64,000 nt of DNA from Promineifilum sp019695075 (GCA_026129185.1 JAHCIO010000010.1:49926-113925), one strand, 5' to 3'. Shown: positions 8,998-20,046, counted from the first letter of the stretch. A program made the numbers and translations. The notes: generated by a model not told the origin, from the letters alone.

Positions 8998-10659
8998 ATG
9001 AAATGGTTGATTGGTTTGTTGATTGCCGCTACAGGCCTACTGCACTTGCTGTTTGGTCTGGGGATCGGCCTCTTTGGTGGCTCTAACCTGAACTGGATGC
9101 TCGTGTTGAACGGCGCGGGCTACCTCGTCCTGCTGTTCCTGTTTTGGACCGCCACCGGTTCACGACGCAACACCATCCGCTGGATTCTATTGGCGTACAC
9201 ACTCATTACTCTGGTGGGCTATTTCCTGATCAACGGCGCGGGCGCGTGGCAGTTCACCTTTGGCTTGATCATTAAGGGCATCGAACTGCTGCTGGCCATC
9301 CTGCTCTTGCTGTACCGCGGCCGCGATGAAGTCACCGTCGCGGCCACGACCGCCGCCCCGGCGGCGTCGCGGTCGGGCGCGGGCGTCACCAGCACTGCCT
9401 ACCAGTCGGCCGCCGGCGCAAGCTCGGTCAGCACGGCCGGGCCAATCGGTGCGGCGGCCGTGGCGGACATGGTGTCCAGCGAAGTGGACGCGACCGTCGA
9501 CGCGCCCCACGTGGGCGATCGCGCGGTGGCTGACATCGATGCCGGCCTCGACAGCGCCGCGGCCGACGTGGGCGCCTGGGGCGAGCCGACGACGGCCAAT
9601 ATCGATATGGGCATGGGCGCGGGCGTGGGCACGGTTCGCCTGGATGCCGCTGAGCCGGACTACATGGTCGAAGACGTGGTCGCCGAAGACGTGGTCGCCG
9701 AGGGCGTGGTCGTCGAGGGCGTGGTCGTCGAAGACGTGGTCGCCGAGGGCGACATGGTCGTCGAAGGCGACGTAGTCGAAGAAGCCGCCGTGGTCGTCGA
9801 AGACGCCGTGGAAACCGATAGCTGGCTCGACCGGACCGGCGAGCGCGTTGGCGACGCCGTGGACAGCGCCGGCGACGCGGTTGGCGGCGCTGTTGCCGCC
9901 ACCGGCGCGGCGTTGGGTGCGGCCGGCGCGTGGTTGGGCGACAAGCTCGATGATGCCGGCGAGGCCGCCGGCGAGGCCATGGGCGACGCCGGCGACTGGA
10001 TTGGCGACCGCGTTGAGGACGTTGGCGAGGCCGCCGGCGAGGCTGTGGACGCCACCGGCGAGGCCATGAGCGACGCCGGCGACTGGGTTGGCGACCGGGT
10101 TGAGGACGTTGGCGAGGCGGCCGCGGGCACGGTCGGGGCTGTCGCCGGGGCCTTCGACACGGAGGAACGGGCTGCCACCGCCGAGCCGACGGCGGCTCAG
10201 TTGCGCTCGGAATTGGAAGAGTACCTGCGCTCGTTCGGCTCCGGCTCGGAGTTCCGCAAGGGTGTGGAATACATCGAGGGCATCGGCCCGGCGTACGGCG
10301 CGAAGCTGCGCGGCGCGGGCGTTGTCAGCGTGCTCGACCTGATGGTCGAAGGGGCCACCCGCATCGGCCGCAAGCACCTTTCTGAGCGTAGCGGCATCTC
10401 GGCCAGCCAGATCCTTACCTGGGTCAACCACGTCGATCTCTTCCGCATCAAGGGCGTGGCCGAAGAGTACGCCGATCTGCTGGAACAGTCGGGCGTGGAC
10501 ACGGTCGTTGAGTTGGCCCAGCGCAACCCCAACAACCTGTTCAAACGCATGATCGACATCAACGAGCAGAAGAAACTCGTCCGTCGCACGCCGCATCTGT
10601 CCGACGTGCAGAGTTGGGTCGAGCAGGCCAAGGGCCTCAAGCGGCTCATCCACTACTAG
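8998..10659 (+). CDS. membrane protein with acidic/amphipathic repeats and C-terminal DUF4332 domain
   Basis: A 553-residue protein in three parts. Residues 1-105 hold four hydrophobic helices. Residues 105-400 are low complexity: first an Ala/Ser/Asp-rich stretch, then VVAED-like repeats (about 222-275), then Gly/Ala/Asp-rich repeats built on GDAGDWIGDRVEDVGEAAGE (about 280-380) that look amphipathic, as in LEA or apolipoprotein-like helices. Residues 415-550 match DUF4332, a double helix-hairpin-helix fold (YIEGIGPAYGAKL; VDLFRIKGVAEEYADLLEQSGV) often linked to nucleic-acid or protein binding. The start is fixed by GAGGAGG 8 nt upstream. Function unknown; possibly a membrane-tethered scaffold. 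It appears monocistronic and is followed by a large hairpin. Confidence 0.8.
   Translation: MKWLIGLLIAATGLLHLLFGLGIGLFGGSNLNWMLVLNGAGYLVLLFLFWTATGSRRNTIRWILLAYTLITLVGYFLINGAGAWQFTFGLIIKGIELLLAILLLLYRGRDEVTVAATTAAPAASRSGAGVTSTAYQSAAGASSVSTAGPIGAAAVADMVSSEVDATVDAPHVGDRAVADIDAGLDSAAADVGAWGEPTTANIDMGMGAGVGTVRLDAAEPDYMVEDVVAEDVVAEGVVVEGVVVEDVVAEGDMVVEGDVVEEAAVVVEDAVETDSWLDRTGERVGDAVDSAGDAVGGAVAATGAALGAAGAWLGDKLDDAGEAAGEAMGDAGDWIGDRVEDVGEAAGEAVDATGEAMSDAGDWVGDRVEDVGEAAAGTVGAVAGAFDTEERAATAEPTAAQLRSELEEYLRSFGSGSEFRKGVEYIEGIGPAYGAKLRGAGVVSVLDLMVEGATRIGRKHLSERSGISASQILTWVNHVDLFRIKGVAEEYADLLEQSGVDTVVELAQRNPNNLFKRMIDINEQKKLVRRTPHLSDVQSWVEQAKGLKRLIHY
9661..10130 (+). repeat. in-frame coding repeats in DUF4332 protein
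   Basis: Two adjacent coding-repeat arrays. From 9661 to about 9800 the DNA cycles through GTGGTCGCCGA- and GTGGTCGTCGA-like units encoding Val-Val-x-Glu-Asp/Gly. From about 9840 to 10130 longer units encode a roughly 33-residue cycle containing DWIGDRVEDVGEAAGEA, seen twice nearly perfectly (9990-10060 and 10075-10130). Such tracts can expand or contract by slippage without breaking the frame. Confidence 0.75.
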
Positions 10660-10694
10660 GATCGCGCCTATCGGCCTTGGCCGGAGAAGCGCTT

Positions 10695-10787
10695 ACGCAA
10701 AGCCGCAAAGTAAGCAAAGGACGCAAAGAAGAAGCGCGATCATCGGTCGTTTCTTCTTTGCGCCTTTGCCCCTTCGCGCCTTTGCGT
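10695..10787. repeat. large hairpin of the ACGCAAAG/CTTTGCGT family
   Basis: A long imperfect inverted repeat: the left arm (10695-10733) contains repeated CGCAAAG and GCAAAGG words, the right arm (10751-10787) the matching CTTTGCG words. A sister element lies at 41418-41496. Placed after the DUF4332 gene, it could terminate transcription, but the repeated composition suggests a dispersed element. Confidence 0.7.
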
Positions 10788-10834
10788 GCGCTCCTATTGA
10801 CTTGGCAATAACCCTGCGCCCCGTCCAGGGGCAC

Positions 10835-10863
10835 TTGTGCGATTGCCCCCTGTCTGCTAAACT
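10835..10863 (+). promoter_or_regulatory. promoter of PKD-CAP protein gene
   Basis: TTGTGC (10835-10840), a 17-nt spacer and TAAACT (10858-10863), with 9 nt to the ATG at 10873 and no Shine-Dalgarno. This predicts a leaderless or near-leaderless transcript. Confidence 0.55.
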
Positions 10864-10872
10864 GCGCCCACG

Positions 10873-13203
10873 ATGAATTCCAGGGTTCGGCTGTTGTCGA
10901 TCGGGGGATTGCTGCTGGTTGTGGGCGCGTTGCTCTTCCTGCGGCAGCCGTCGTCTTCGGCCGTCCTCTACACGGGCGCGGCCCAGGTCGATAGCGGCCC
11001 GTTGCGTCTGGAAGTCATCGTCGATCCCCCCGTAGCGCGACCCGGCGACACCGTGCGCCTGACGGCCCGCGTCAGCAACCGCGCCGCCGGCCTGCTGACG
11101 CCCTCGGTGACGTTGCGTCTGCCGCGCGGCCTCAGCAGCGACGCCTACACCCTGCCGGCCGGGGCCACCCTCAACCTCCAGGAGAATCGTATCGACTGGC
11201 AGCCGGTCGTCGGCGGCGGGCAGACGCAGTCATTCAGCCTCGATGTCGTCGTGGAGACGACCGACGTGTTGATCCCGGAGCAGAGCGTCGTCGCCGAGAT
11301 GCGCCACCAGGGTGACGAGCAATCGGCCCAGGCGCAGATCTGGCTCGGCATCCCACCGCTCATCGGTGAGATGCTGCCACAGCACGAGGCCGCCGTTGGC
11401 CAGCCGATCCAGCTACAGGCTCAGATCGCCGGGCCGGGGCCGCTGAGCGCCGTGTGGGACCTGGGCGACGGCCGCCACCTTGACCTGGCCGATCCCGTCG
11501 TCATCTTTCCGGCCGCCGGCGAGTACGACGTGACCCTGCGCGTTAGCAACCCCGCCGGCGTTGTCTCGCGCCGGGCGGCGGTGACCATCCTGCCCAACCC
11601 CGTGGCCAGCTTTCGGCCCGACGATGACGCCCCGGCCATCGACCAGCCGGTGACTTTTGTAAACGCCAGCGGCGGCCAGCCGCCCCTGACTGTTTTCTGG
11701 GACTTCGGCGACGGCACGACGCTGATGGGCGAACAGCAGCCCAGCCACACCTACCGGCAGGGCGGCGCCTACCGCGTCCGCCTGACGGTCGAGAACGCCT
11801 TCGGTCGCTCCGAGGCCGTCTGGGATGTCACCGTCGGCGATGCGCCGGTGGTGGAGATGTCGCTCGCCGAGGGCGCAGCCGTTGGCCGGCCGTTGACCGG
11901 GCAGGCGTCCTCAACCGACGGCGCGACGCGCTTCCTCTGGGACATGGGCGACGGCCGCCGCCACGAAGGAGCGACCGTCAGCCACCTCTACCGGCGGCCG
12001 GGCGACTATTATGTCACAGTGGTGGCCGACAACGGCTTTGGCCAGGCCCAGGTCGGCCGCTGGGTTCACGTTGACGCCGGGCCGACGACGCTCTTCCTGC
12101 CGCTGGCCACTTACCTGAACGGCAGCGGCGTGGCCAACCTGAGCGCCGAGGCGGCCCTGCCGTCCGACCTTGACCCCGTGGCCACGACGCCGGGCCAGGT
12201 CTATAGCCTGTCGCCGATGACCTTCCCCACAGGCACGACCGCGGCCGAGGAACTGTACGCCTATCTCAACGCCGCCCGCGCCCAATTCGGCCTGCCGCCG
12301 CTGGACTACAATCAGACGCTCAGCGCCGCGGCCCAGGGCCACGCCCAGGACAAGGCCCAGTTCCCGGCCAACCCCCACGTCGGCTCCGACGGCACGACCT
12401 CGGCCGAGCGCTACCTGCGCGTCGGCTACGGCGGCGGCTTCGCCGGCGAGGCCACTGCCTGGGGCTTCGCCGACGCGCGCCTGGCCGTCGAGTTCTGGAT
12501 GAACAGTGACAGCCATCGGGCGCTGGTGCTCAATCGCCTGGCCACGGACGTGGGCGTCGGCTACGTGGTTGACTTCGCCACGGAGAACGTCTGGCATTGG
12601 ACGGCCGAATTCGGCGTCAGCTACGGCGCGCCGGTGCGGCCGGTTGTGCGCCTCCAGGAGCCGGCCACGGAGCTGAGCGCTCTGGATAACGAGACAGTCA
12701 ACTATAGCTGGCTCTGGCCGCAGCCGCTGGCCGCGGGCGAGCGCTTCACCGTGTACGTCCTGGTGGGCAACCAGACCGTCGCCCTGGGCAGCGTCGCCGC
12801 GCCGGTCTATGGCAGCCGCTATATCCTTTCGGCCGACGCCCTGAGCACGATGGGGCCGGCCGGGCTATCGCCGACGGCCTACCGCTGGTTGGTGCGGCTG
12901 GAGGACGGGCTGGGCAACACCCTGGCCGAGAGCGAGCAGCGCGCCATCGCCTTCGCCGCCGACCCGGCCGCGCCCACGCCCGCGCCGACCGTGGCCATCG
13001 TCACGGCCACGCCGGTCGGGCCAACAATCACGCCGTCGCCGACCGTACCGCCGACGGCCGTTGCGCCGACGCTCGAACCGCCGCCCGTCGTCGTCACGGC
13101 CACACCCCCGCCGCCAACGCCCGAACCCACGACGCAACCGGCCGAGCCGCCGCCCGGCCTGGTGACGGCCACGCCGCAGCCATCGCCCACGTCTGAGCCG
13201 TAG
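10873..13203 (+). CDS. secreted PKD-repeat protein with CAP/SCP domain
   Basis: A 776-residue surface protein. An N-terminal hydrophobic segment (about 7-25) is followed by a DUF11/CARDB-like beta domain (35-130), three PKD domains (about 170-400, each with a WD(L/F/M)GDG core), a CAP (cysteine-rich secretory protein family) domain (about 455-580, LYAYLNAARAQFGLPPLDYN start and WMNSDSHRALVLN motif), another beta domain (590-690) and a Thr/Pro-rich tail (700-776) that resembles a wall-spanning or glycosylated stalk. CAP domains bind lipids or small molecules and some act in wall or biofilm biology; bacterial function is poorly known. No sortase or membrane anchor is evident at the C-terminus. 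A strong -10 box sits 9 nt before the start. Confidence 0.8.
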   Translation: MNSRVRLLSIGGLLLVVGALLFLRQPSSSAVLYTGAAQVDSGPLRLEVIVDPPVARPGDTVRLTARVSNRAAGLLTPSVTLRLPRGLSSDAYTLPAGATLNLQENRIDWQPVVGGGQTQSFSLDVVVETTDVLIPEQSVVAEMRHQGDEQSAQAQIWLGIPPLIGEMLPQHEAAVGQPIQLQAQIAGPGPLSAVWDLGDGRHLDLADPVVIFPAAGEYDVTLRVSNPAGVVSRRAAVTILPNPVASFRPDDDAPAIDQPVTFVNASGGQPPLTVFWDFGDGTTLMGEQQPSHTYRQGGAYRVRLTVENAFGRSEAVWDVTVGDAPVVEMSLAEGAAVGRPLTGQASSTDGATRFLWDMGDGRRHEGATVSHLYRRPGDYYVTVVADNGFGQAQVGRWVHVDAGPTTLFLPLATYLNGSGVANLSAEAALPSDLDPVATTPGQVYSLSPMTFPTGTTAAEELYAYLNAARAQFGLPPLDYNQTLSAAAQGHAQDKAQFPANPHVGSDGTTSAERYLRVGYGGGFAGEATAWGFADARLAVEFWMNSDSHRALVLNRLATDVGVGYVVDFATENVWHWTAEFGVSYGAPVRPVVRLQEPATELSALDNETVNYSWLWPQPLAAGERFTVYVLVGNQTVALGSVAAPVYGSRYILSADALSTMGPAGLSPTAYRWLVRLEDGLGNTLAESEQRAIAFAADPAAPTPAPTVAIVTATPVGPTITPSPTVPPTAVAPTLEPPPVVVTATPPPPTPEPTTQPAEPPPGLVTATPQPSPTSEP

Positions 13204-13224
13204 CTACATGCCGGCTAAGCGCCC

Positions 13225-13253
13225 TTGCGAGCAAGGCCGCTCCGCTTTACAAT
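13225..13253 (+). promoter_or_regulatory. promoter of Ser/Thr kinase gene
   Basis: TTGCGA (13225-13230), a 17-nt spacer and TACAAT (13248-13253), 6 nt before the ATG at 13260. The expected start site coincides with the start codon, a leaderless layout. It lies in the short gap after the PKD-CAP gene. Confidence 0.65.
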
Positions 13254-13259
13254 CATGGC

Positions 13260-14408
13260 ATGGCAGCAGACCCGGTTGTCCTCAACGGCCGCTATCGCCT
13301 CATCGATCGTATCGGCAGTGGCGGCATGTCGGTCGTCTATCGCGCGCAGGACCTCTCGCTGGGCCGCATCGTCGCGGTCAAGATTCTGAACGAGAACCTG
13401 ACCGACGACGAGGGCTTTCTGCGCCGCTTTCAACGTGAGGCCCACGCCGCGGCCAACCTGTCCCACCCCAACATCGTCACCGTCCATGACATCGGCCAGG
13501 ACGGCAACCGCCACTACATCGTCATGGAGTACATCGACGGGCGGACGGTGAAGCAGTTGGTGAGGTTGCAGAACCAGCAGGGACAGCCGTTGCCCGTCGG
13601 CCGCGTCCTCGACCTAGCCATCCAGATCTGCGCCGGCATCGGCTATGCCCATCGGGCCAACCTGATCCACTGCGACGTCAAGTCGCAGAATATCCTCGTG
13701 ACGCGCGACGACCGCGTCAAGGTGGCCGACTTCGGCATCGCCCGCGCCCTGAGCGAGGCCACGCAGCACACCTCCGACAGCCAAATCTGGGGCACGCCCC
13801 ACTACTTCTCGCCGGAGCAGGCCGCCGGCCAACCGGCCAGCCCAGCCTCCGACGTCTACGCCATCGGCGTGGTGATGTTCGAGTTGTTGACCGGCCGGCT
13901 GCCCTTCATAGCCGAGACACACACGGCCCTGGCGCTGAAGCACATGCACGAGCCGCCGCCGCGAGCGTCCGAGCTTAACCCGCTGGTGCCGCCGCAGCTG
14001 GATCAGATCGTGCGCAAGGTGATGTCGAAGGAGCCGGCGGCGCGCTACCGCACCGCCGACCAGTTCGGCCGCATCCTGAGCGCCTACCGCGAGAGCAGCT
14101 TGCAGGCCACCGGCCCGGCCGCGCCTGTCTCCATCCTGGAGCTGGCCCCGCCGGCCTATGAGCAGCCAACAGCGCTCTACGGCCGCCCCGGCGGCCCGGA
14201 CGAGGCGCTCAACCCGGAGATTATCGTCCACGCCGGCCTGTGGCCGGAGATGGACTCTATCAGCAACGCCCAGACAGCGCTGTACCCTGCCGCCGGCAAG
14301 CGGGAGGAACGCGACTGGGTGGCAATTGTCCTCGGCATTCTGGCCGTCGCGGCCATGCTGGGACTCATTCCGCTATGGTACTTTGTATACTTGGCCTATC
14401 GAGGCTAG
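13260..14408 (+). CDS. Hanks-type Ser/Thr protein kinase with C-terminal membrane anchor
   Basis: A 382-residue eukaryote-like kinase (PknB group). Kinase domain residues 10-275: glycine loop IGSGGMSVVY (18-27), ATP Lys41 in VAVK, catalytic loop HCDVKSQN (137-144), DFG at 157-159, and an activation loop ending in GTPHYFSPEQ. The usual Arg before the catalytic Asp139 is Cys138, so this is a non-RD kinase, less likely to depend on activation-loop phosphorylation. A linker (275-355) leads to one transmembrane helix (about 357-378) with almost nothing outside, so unlike PknB/PrkC it has no PASTA sensor. ftsH follows after 43 nt and may be co-transcribed. Confidence 0.9.
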   Translation: MAADPVVLNGRYRLIDRIGSGGMSVVYRAQDLSLGRIVAVKILNENLTDDEGFLRRFQREAHAAANLSHPNIVTVHDIGQDGNRHYIVMEYIDGRTVKQLVRLQNQQGQPLPVGRVLDLAIQICAGIGYAHRANLIHCDVKSQNILVTRDDRVKVADFGIARALSEATQHTSDSQIWGTPHYFSPEQAAGQPASPASDVYAIGVVMFELLTGRLPFIAETHTALALKHMHEPPPRASELNPLVPPQLDQIVRKVMSKEPAARYRTADQFGRILSAYRESSLQATGPAAPVSILELAPPAYEQPTALYGRPGGPDEALNPEIIVHAGLWPEMDSISNAQTALYPAAGKREERDWVAIVLGILAVAAMLGLIPLWYFVYLAYRG

Positions 14409-14451
14409 AATCCGTCCGATCGCGCACGGGTAGCCGGAGGCAACCACTATC

Positions 14452-16401
<1,950 letters not shown>

Positions 16402-16447
16402 TCGCCTTTTGCCCGGTCGGTCGGGAACGCATTTCGGGACAGTTGGT

Positions 16448-18433
16448 ATGTTTGCCGGCATCGATGTTGCCTACGTGTTCGGTTACGCCAATGATGTCCT
16501 GCAATCCATCATTGTCATTTTCGGCGCGGCGGTTGTTCTCTACAACCTCCCCCGGCTGCAACGCGGGTCGGTGCAGCGCTCCTTTTCGGCGCTCATCAGC
16601 CTGGTCGTCCTTGTCTATCTGACCGAACTGCTCGTCAGCCGGGCCGTGGCCCCGGCCTCGGCCGAGTTTCTGCTGCGCCTGGGCTGGCTCGGCGTGGCCC
16701 TGGTGCCGGCGGCGCAATTCCACCTGTCCGACGCTCTCTTGCGGACGACGGGCAAGCGCTCGCGGCGGCGGCAGGTGTTGGTGGTGCTCAGCTATCTGGC
16801 CGGCGCGGCTTTTGCCCTGCTGGGCCTGCTCAGCAATTGGGTCGTCGGTGAGCCGTCCGCCCTGGGCACGACGCCGCGCCTGGCCGGCGGGCCGCTCTTC
16901 CCAGTCTTTGCGGCCTACTTCTGGGGCGTGGCCCTGGCCGGCGTCTACAACGTCTGGCGCGCGCGGCAGCGCTGCCTGACGACGACGACGCGCCGCCGCA
17001 TGACCACGACCCTGGTCACGATTCTGGCCGCGCCGTTGGGCGTCTTCCCCTACCTCATGCTGGCCACGCATCCCGCGGCCGAGTTGCCGCTGCTGCTCTG
17101 GCCGGTGCTGATTCTCGGCAACCTGGTCGTCAGCATCCTCTTCGCCGTGCTCACGTCGCAGTTGGTCTACTTCGGCTCGGCCTCGCCCGATCGCGTCGTG
17201 CGCGTGCGGCTGTACAAGTACATGGCTCGTGTGCCGCTGGCGGCGACCATCGTCTTGCTCGTCTTCGTTCTCGTCAGCCGCGGCAACGGCGTCCTGGGGC
17301 TGCACAAGGAGGTCTTGCTCGGCTTTGCCGTGGTGGCCACGGTGATGATCGTCGAGTGGGTCATCCACCACTACAAGCAGATGTTCGAGCGCGCCTTCCA
17401 ACTCAACGATGACCCCGACGTGCGCCGCATCCAGGCGTTGAGCGACCGCCTGCTGACCACCAGCGACCTGAAGCAGTTCCTCGAAAGCGTGCTGGCGGCC
17501 ACGTGCGAGGCCGTGCGGACGCCGTCGGCCTTCGTGGCCGCGCTGACGCCCACTGGGCCGCGGCTGGAGGCGGCCATCGGCCCGCCGGCGACGCTGGAGG
17601 GGCTGCCCGACGTGGCCTTACAGCGCTTGTCGTTGCCCAGCGGCAACGGCCAGGGGCCGGACGAGCCGGCGCGCAACGACAGCTTCTTTATCTGGGGCGA
17701 CTACTGGATTCAGCCGCTTTACAACCAGCGCAACGATCTGATGCTCGGTATCCTGGGCATGCGCGCGCGCGCGCCTCAGCCCGATCTGGTGGCCGAGGAA
17801 CTGGCCTTGCTGGCGCGGCTGCGCGCGCAGGCCGCCGCGGCCCTGGAAGACCACATCTTGCAGCAAGAGGTCTTTGCCGCCGTCGAGGGCATCCTGCCGG
17901 AGATCACCGCCCTGCAGGAGCGCCGCAGCGCGGCCACGTTCGGCGCGCTGCCCGTGCTGACGGCCGAGATCGCCCGGCCGACCGACGAGTTGCTGCAAGA
18001 CCCGGAGTTTGGCAACATGGTCCGCGACGCGCTGACCCACTACTGGGGCGGGCCGAAGCTGACCGAAAGCCCGTTGCTCCAGCTTGAGGTCGTGCAGCGC
18101 GAGATGGAGGGACACGACAACAACCCGGTCAACGCTCTACGGGCCATCCTGGCCGAGGCTATCGAGCAACAGCGGCCGGACGGACAGCGCAGTCTGACGA
18201 CGACCGAGTGGATCCTCTACAACATCCTCGACCTGAAGTTCGTCCAGGGCCGCCGCGTGCGCGACGTGGCCCGCCGCCTGGCCATGAGCGAGTCCGACCT
18301 CTATCGCAAGCAGCGCGTGGCCATCGAAAACGTGGCCCGTACTATCGCCAACATGGAACGAACCGCCCTCGGAGGCGAAGAGGAAGACCTTGAACCCATC
18401 CCCGCCGACAGCCAGCTCATCGCCAACGGATAG
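16448..18433 (+). CDS. membrane protein with GAF-like domain and C-terminal helical DNA-binding-like region
   Basis: A 661-residue protein starting at the ATG at 16448 (46 nt after ftsH). The N-terminal half (1-305) has about eight hydrophobic helices resembling the N-terminal module of 7TM sensor kinases. A GAF-like domain follows (about 325-480, starting LLTTSDLKQFLESVLAATCEAV). The C-terminal part (about 480-655) is helical and ends in RVRDVARRLAMSESDLYRKQ, which looks like a helix-turn-helix. No histidine kinase, GGDEF or phosphatase catalytic motif is visible. It may be a one-component membrane sensor. Its last 44 nt overlap the TTG start of lysA. Function is inferred only from architecture. 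Confidence 0.65.
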   Translation: MFAGIDVAYVFGYANDVLQSIIVIFGAAVVLYNLPRLQRGSVQRSFSALISLVVLVYLTELLVSRAVAPASAEFLLRLGWLGVALVPAAQFHLSDALLRTTGKRSRRRQVLVVLSYLAGAAFALLGLLSNWVVGEPSALGTTPRLAGGPLFPVFAAYFWGVALAGVYNVWRARQRCLTTTTRRRMTTTLVTILAAPLGVFPYLMLATHPAAELPLLLWPVLILGNLVVSILFAVLTSQLVYFGSASPDRVVRVRLYKYMARVPLAATIVLLVFVLVSRGNGVLGLHKEVLLGFAVVATVMIVEWVIHHYKQMFERAFQLNDDPDVRRIQALSDRLLTTSDLKQFLESVLAATCEAVRTPSAFVAALTPTGPRLEAAIGPPATLEGLPDVALQRLSLPSGNGQGPDEPARNDSFFIWGDYWIQPLYNQRNDLMLGILGMRARAPQPDLVAEELALLARLRAQAAAALEDHILQQEVFAAVEGILPEITALQERRSAATFGALPVLTAEIARPTDELLQDPEFGNMVRDALTHYWGGPKLTESPLLQLEVVQREMEGHDNNPVNALRAILAEAIEQQRPDGQRSLTTTEWILYNILDLKFVQGRRVRDVARRLAMSESDLYRKQRVAIENVARTIANMERTALGGEEEDLEPIPADSQLIANG

Positions 18434-19667
18434 CCCCTTTCGCGCCCGCGCCGGCGAACTGCATTGCGAAGACGTGTCCCTGACGGCCATCGCCGCGGCG
18501 GTGGGCACGCCCGTCTACGTCTACAGCCGGGCCGACTTGATCGGCCGGGCGCGGGCGTTCCTGGAGGCGGCGCGGTCGGCGGCCGGCGATGGCGCGCTGG
18601 TCTGCTATGCCGTCAAGGCCAACGCCAACCCGGCGCTGCTGCGCCTGTTGCGCGAAACCGGCCTGGGCGCGGACGTGACCAGCGGCGGCGAACTCTTCCT
18701 GGCCCGTCACGCCGGCGTCGAGCCGGACCGAATTATCTACTCCGGCGTCGGCAAGCGGGCCGAGGAGATCGAAGAAGCGCTGGTCGCCGGTATTCGCGCC
18801 ATTCACATCGAGTCGGAGATGGAGCTGGCTGCCGTGGCCGCGGCGGCGGCCCGGCTGGGGCGAGTTGCCCCGGTGGGCGTGCGCGTCAACCCCAACATCA
18901 GCGCGGCCACGCATCCCTACATCAGCACCGGCCTGCACAGCCACAAGTTCGGCGTGCCCCGCGAGCGCGCCGTGGCCATCCTGCGCGCCGCCGCGGCCGA
19001 TCCGTGGCTGCGGCCCGTCGGTCTGGCCGCCCACATCGGCTCGCAGATCACCGACCTCGATCCGTTCGCCCAGGCGGCGCGCTTCCTGGTGAGCGTGGCC
19101 GATGAACTGGCGGACGAGGGCATCCGGCTGGAGTATCTCGACTGCGGCGGCGGGCTGGGCATCGACTACCAGGGCGCGGCGCCGGGTCTGGCCGACTGGG
19201 TGCGCGTCATCGGGCCGGTCATCGGCGCGGCCGGCTATGGGCTGGTCGTCGAGCCGGGCCGCTCCATCGTCGGCCGGGCCGGGGCGCTGCTGACGCGGGT
19301 CGTCTACACCAAGCAGCAGGGCGACAAGCGCTTCGTCATCGCCGACGCGGGCATGACCGATCTCATCCGGCCGACACTCTACCAGGCCCATCACCCCATC
19401 GTCCCGGTCGCGCCGGCGGCGGGGGAGGAAGTCGTCGACGTCGTCGGCCCCATCTGCGAGACGAGCGACTTCCTGGCCCGCGATCGCGCGCTGCCGCCAC
19501 TGGCCGCCGGCGATCTGCTGGCGGTGCTGCACGCCGGAGCCTATGGCTTCGCCATGAGTTCCAATTACAACGGCCACCTGCGGCCGGCCGAGGTGCTGGT
19601 GGAGGGCGACGCCTTCCGCGTCATCCGCCGCCGGCAGACCTACGCCGATCTGATTGCCGGCACGTGA
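18390..19667 (+). CDS. lysA: diaminopimelate decarboxylase
   Basis: A 425-residue fold-type III PLP enzyme that decarboxylates meso-diaminopimelate to L-lysine, the last step of the DAP pathway. PLP Lys76 lies in CYAVKANAN; HSHKFGVP, the glycine loop DCGGGLGIDY, EPGRSIVGRAG and the ICETSD motif with the catalytic Cys from the partner subunit are all present. The frame begins at TTG (18390), inside the previous gene and preceded by GGAGG and GAGG; there is no ATG before the conserved core, so TTG initiation and translational coupling are likely. The first 20 residues are Ser/Pro-rich and poorly conserved. Confidence 0.92.
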   Translation: MNPSPPTASSSPTDSPFRARAGELHCEDVSLTAIAAAVGTPVYVYSRADLIGRARAFLEAARSAAGDGALVCYAVKANANPALLRLLRETGLGADVTSGGELFLARHAGVEPDRIIYSGVGKRAEEIEEALVAGIRAIHIESEMELAAVAAAAARLGRVAPVGVRVNPNISAATHPYISTGLHSHKFGVPRERAVAILRAAAADPWLRPVGLAAHIGSQITDLDPFAQAARFLVSVADELADEGIRLEYLDCGGGLGIDYQGAAPGLADWVRVIGPVIGAAGYGLVVEPGRSIVGRAGALLTRVVYTKQQGDKRFVIADAGMTDLIRPTLYQAHHPIVPVAPAAGEEVVDVVGPICETSDFLARDRALPPLAAGDLLAVLHAGAYGFAMSSNYNGHLRPAEVLVEGDAFRVIRRRQTYADLIAGT

Positions 19668-19698
19668 CCGCTGCCCCGCGCGTCATCCACATCTCATC

Positions 19699-20013
19699 TC
19701 AATCCAGACAGGCCTCGTAGAGATAATCCCACGTATAGATGCCCGAATCGTGGCCGTCGTTCCAGCGCAGTTGGATGGCGTATGTGCCCACCGGGGCGAT
19801 GGCCTCCAGGTTGAGAGCGTCGTCCTGGGCGCGCCGGAGCAGCAGCTTGTCGGCCGGCCGGCCCATGTTGTCGTGGCCGCCCTGGCAGAGGACGCAGGGG
19901 CAGACGGCGCGCAGGCCGGCGAAGGAGTAGCGGCCCTCGCGGCCGTCGCTCCAGGTGATGGTTAATATGCGTTGCGCCCTATCGGCGACAACGTTCGTTG
20001 GTTTGGCATGCAT
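19699..20013 (-). CDS. DUF971 (gamma-butyrobetaine hydroxylase N-terminal-like) protein
   Basis: A 104-residue small protein of the DUF971/GBBH-like_N family. Features are ITWSDGREGRYSF near the start, a CPCVLCQGG cysteine cluster likely to bind zinc or be part of an iron-sulfur-associated site, and a C-terminal IRW-like LRWNDGHDSGIYTWDYL. The family often travels with iron-sulfur or cofactor biogenesis genes, but its role is undefined. Three in-frame ATGs exist (20019, 20013 being the first and third codons); a TACACT -10 box at 20026-20021 lies 7 nt before the ATG at 20013, which favours that start with a leaderless mRNA. It converges on lysA. Confidence 0.82.
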   Translation of the reverse strand: MHAKPTNVVADRAQRILTITWSDGREGRYSFAGLRAVCPCVLCQGGHDNMGRPADKLLLRRAQDDALNLEAIAPVGTYAIQLRWNDGHDSGIYTWDYLYEACLD

Positions 20014-20046
20014 GAGCATAAGTGTAAGGCCTTACCGATCTGTTTT

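Noticed and set aside
9187..10653. Open frame antisense to the DUF4332 gene
   Set aside because: Consists of repeats that mirror the coding repeats on the plus strand; no independent signal.
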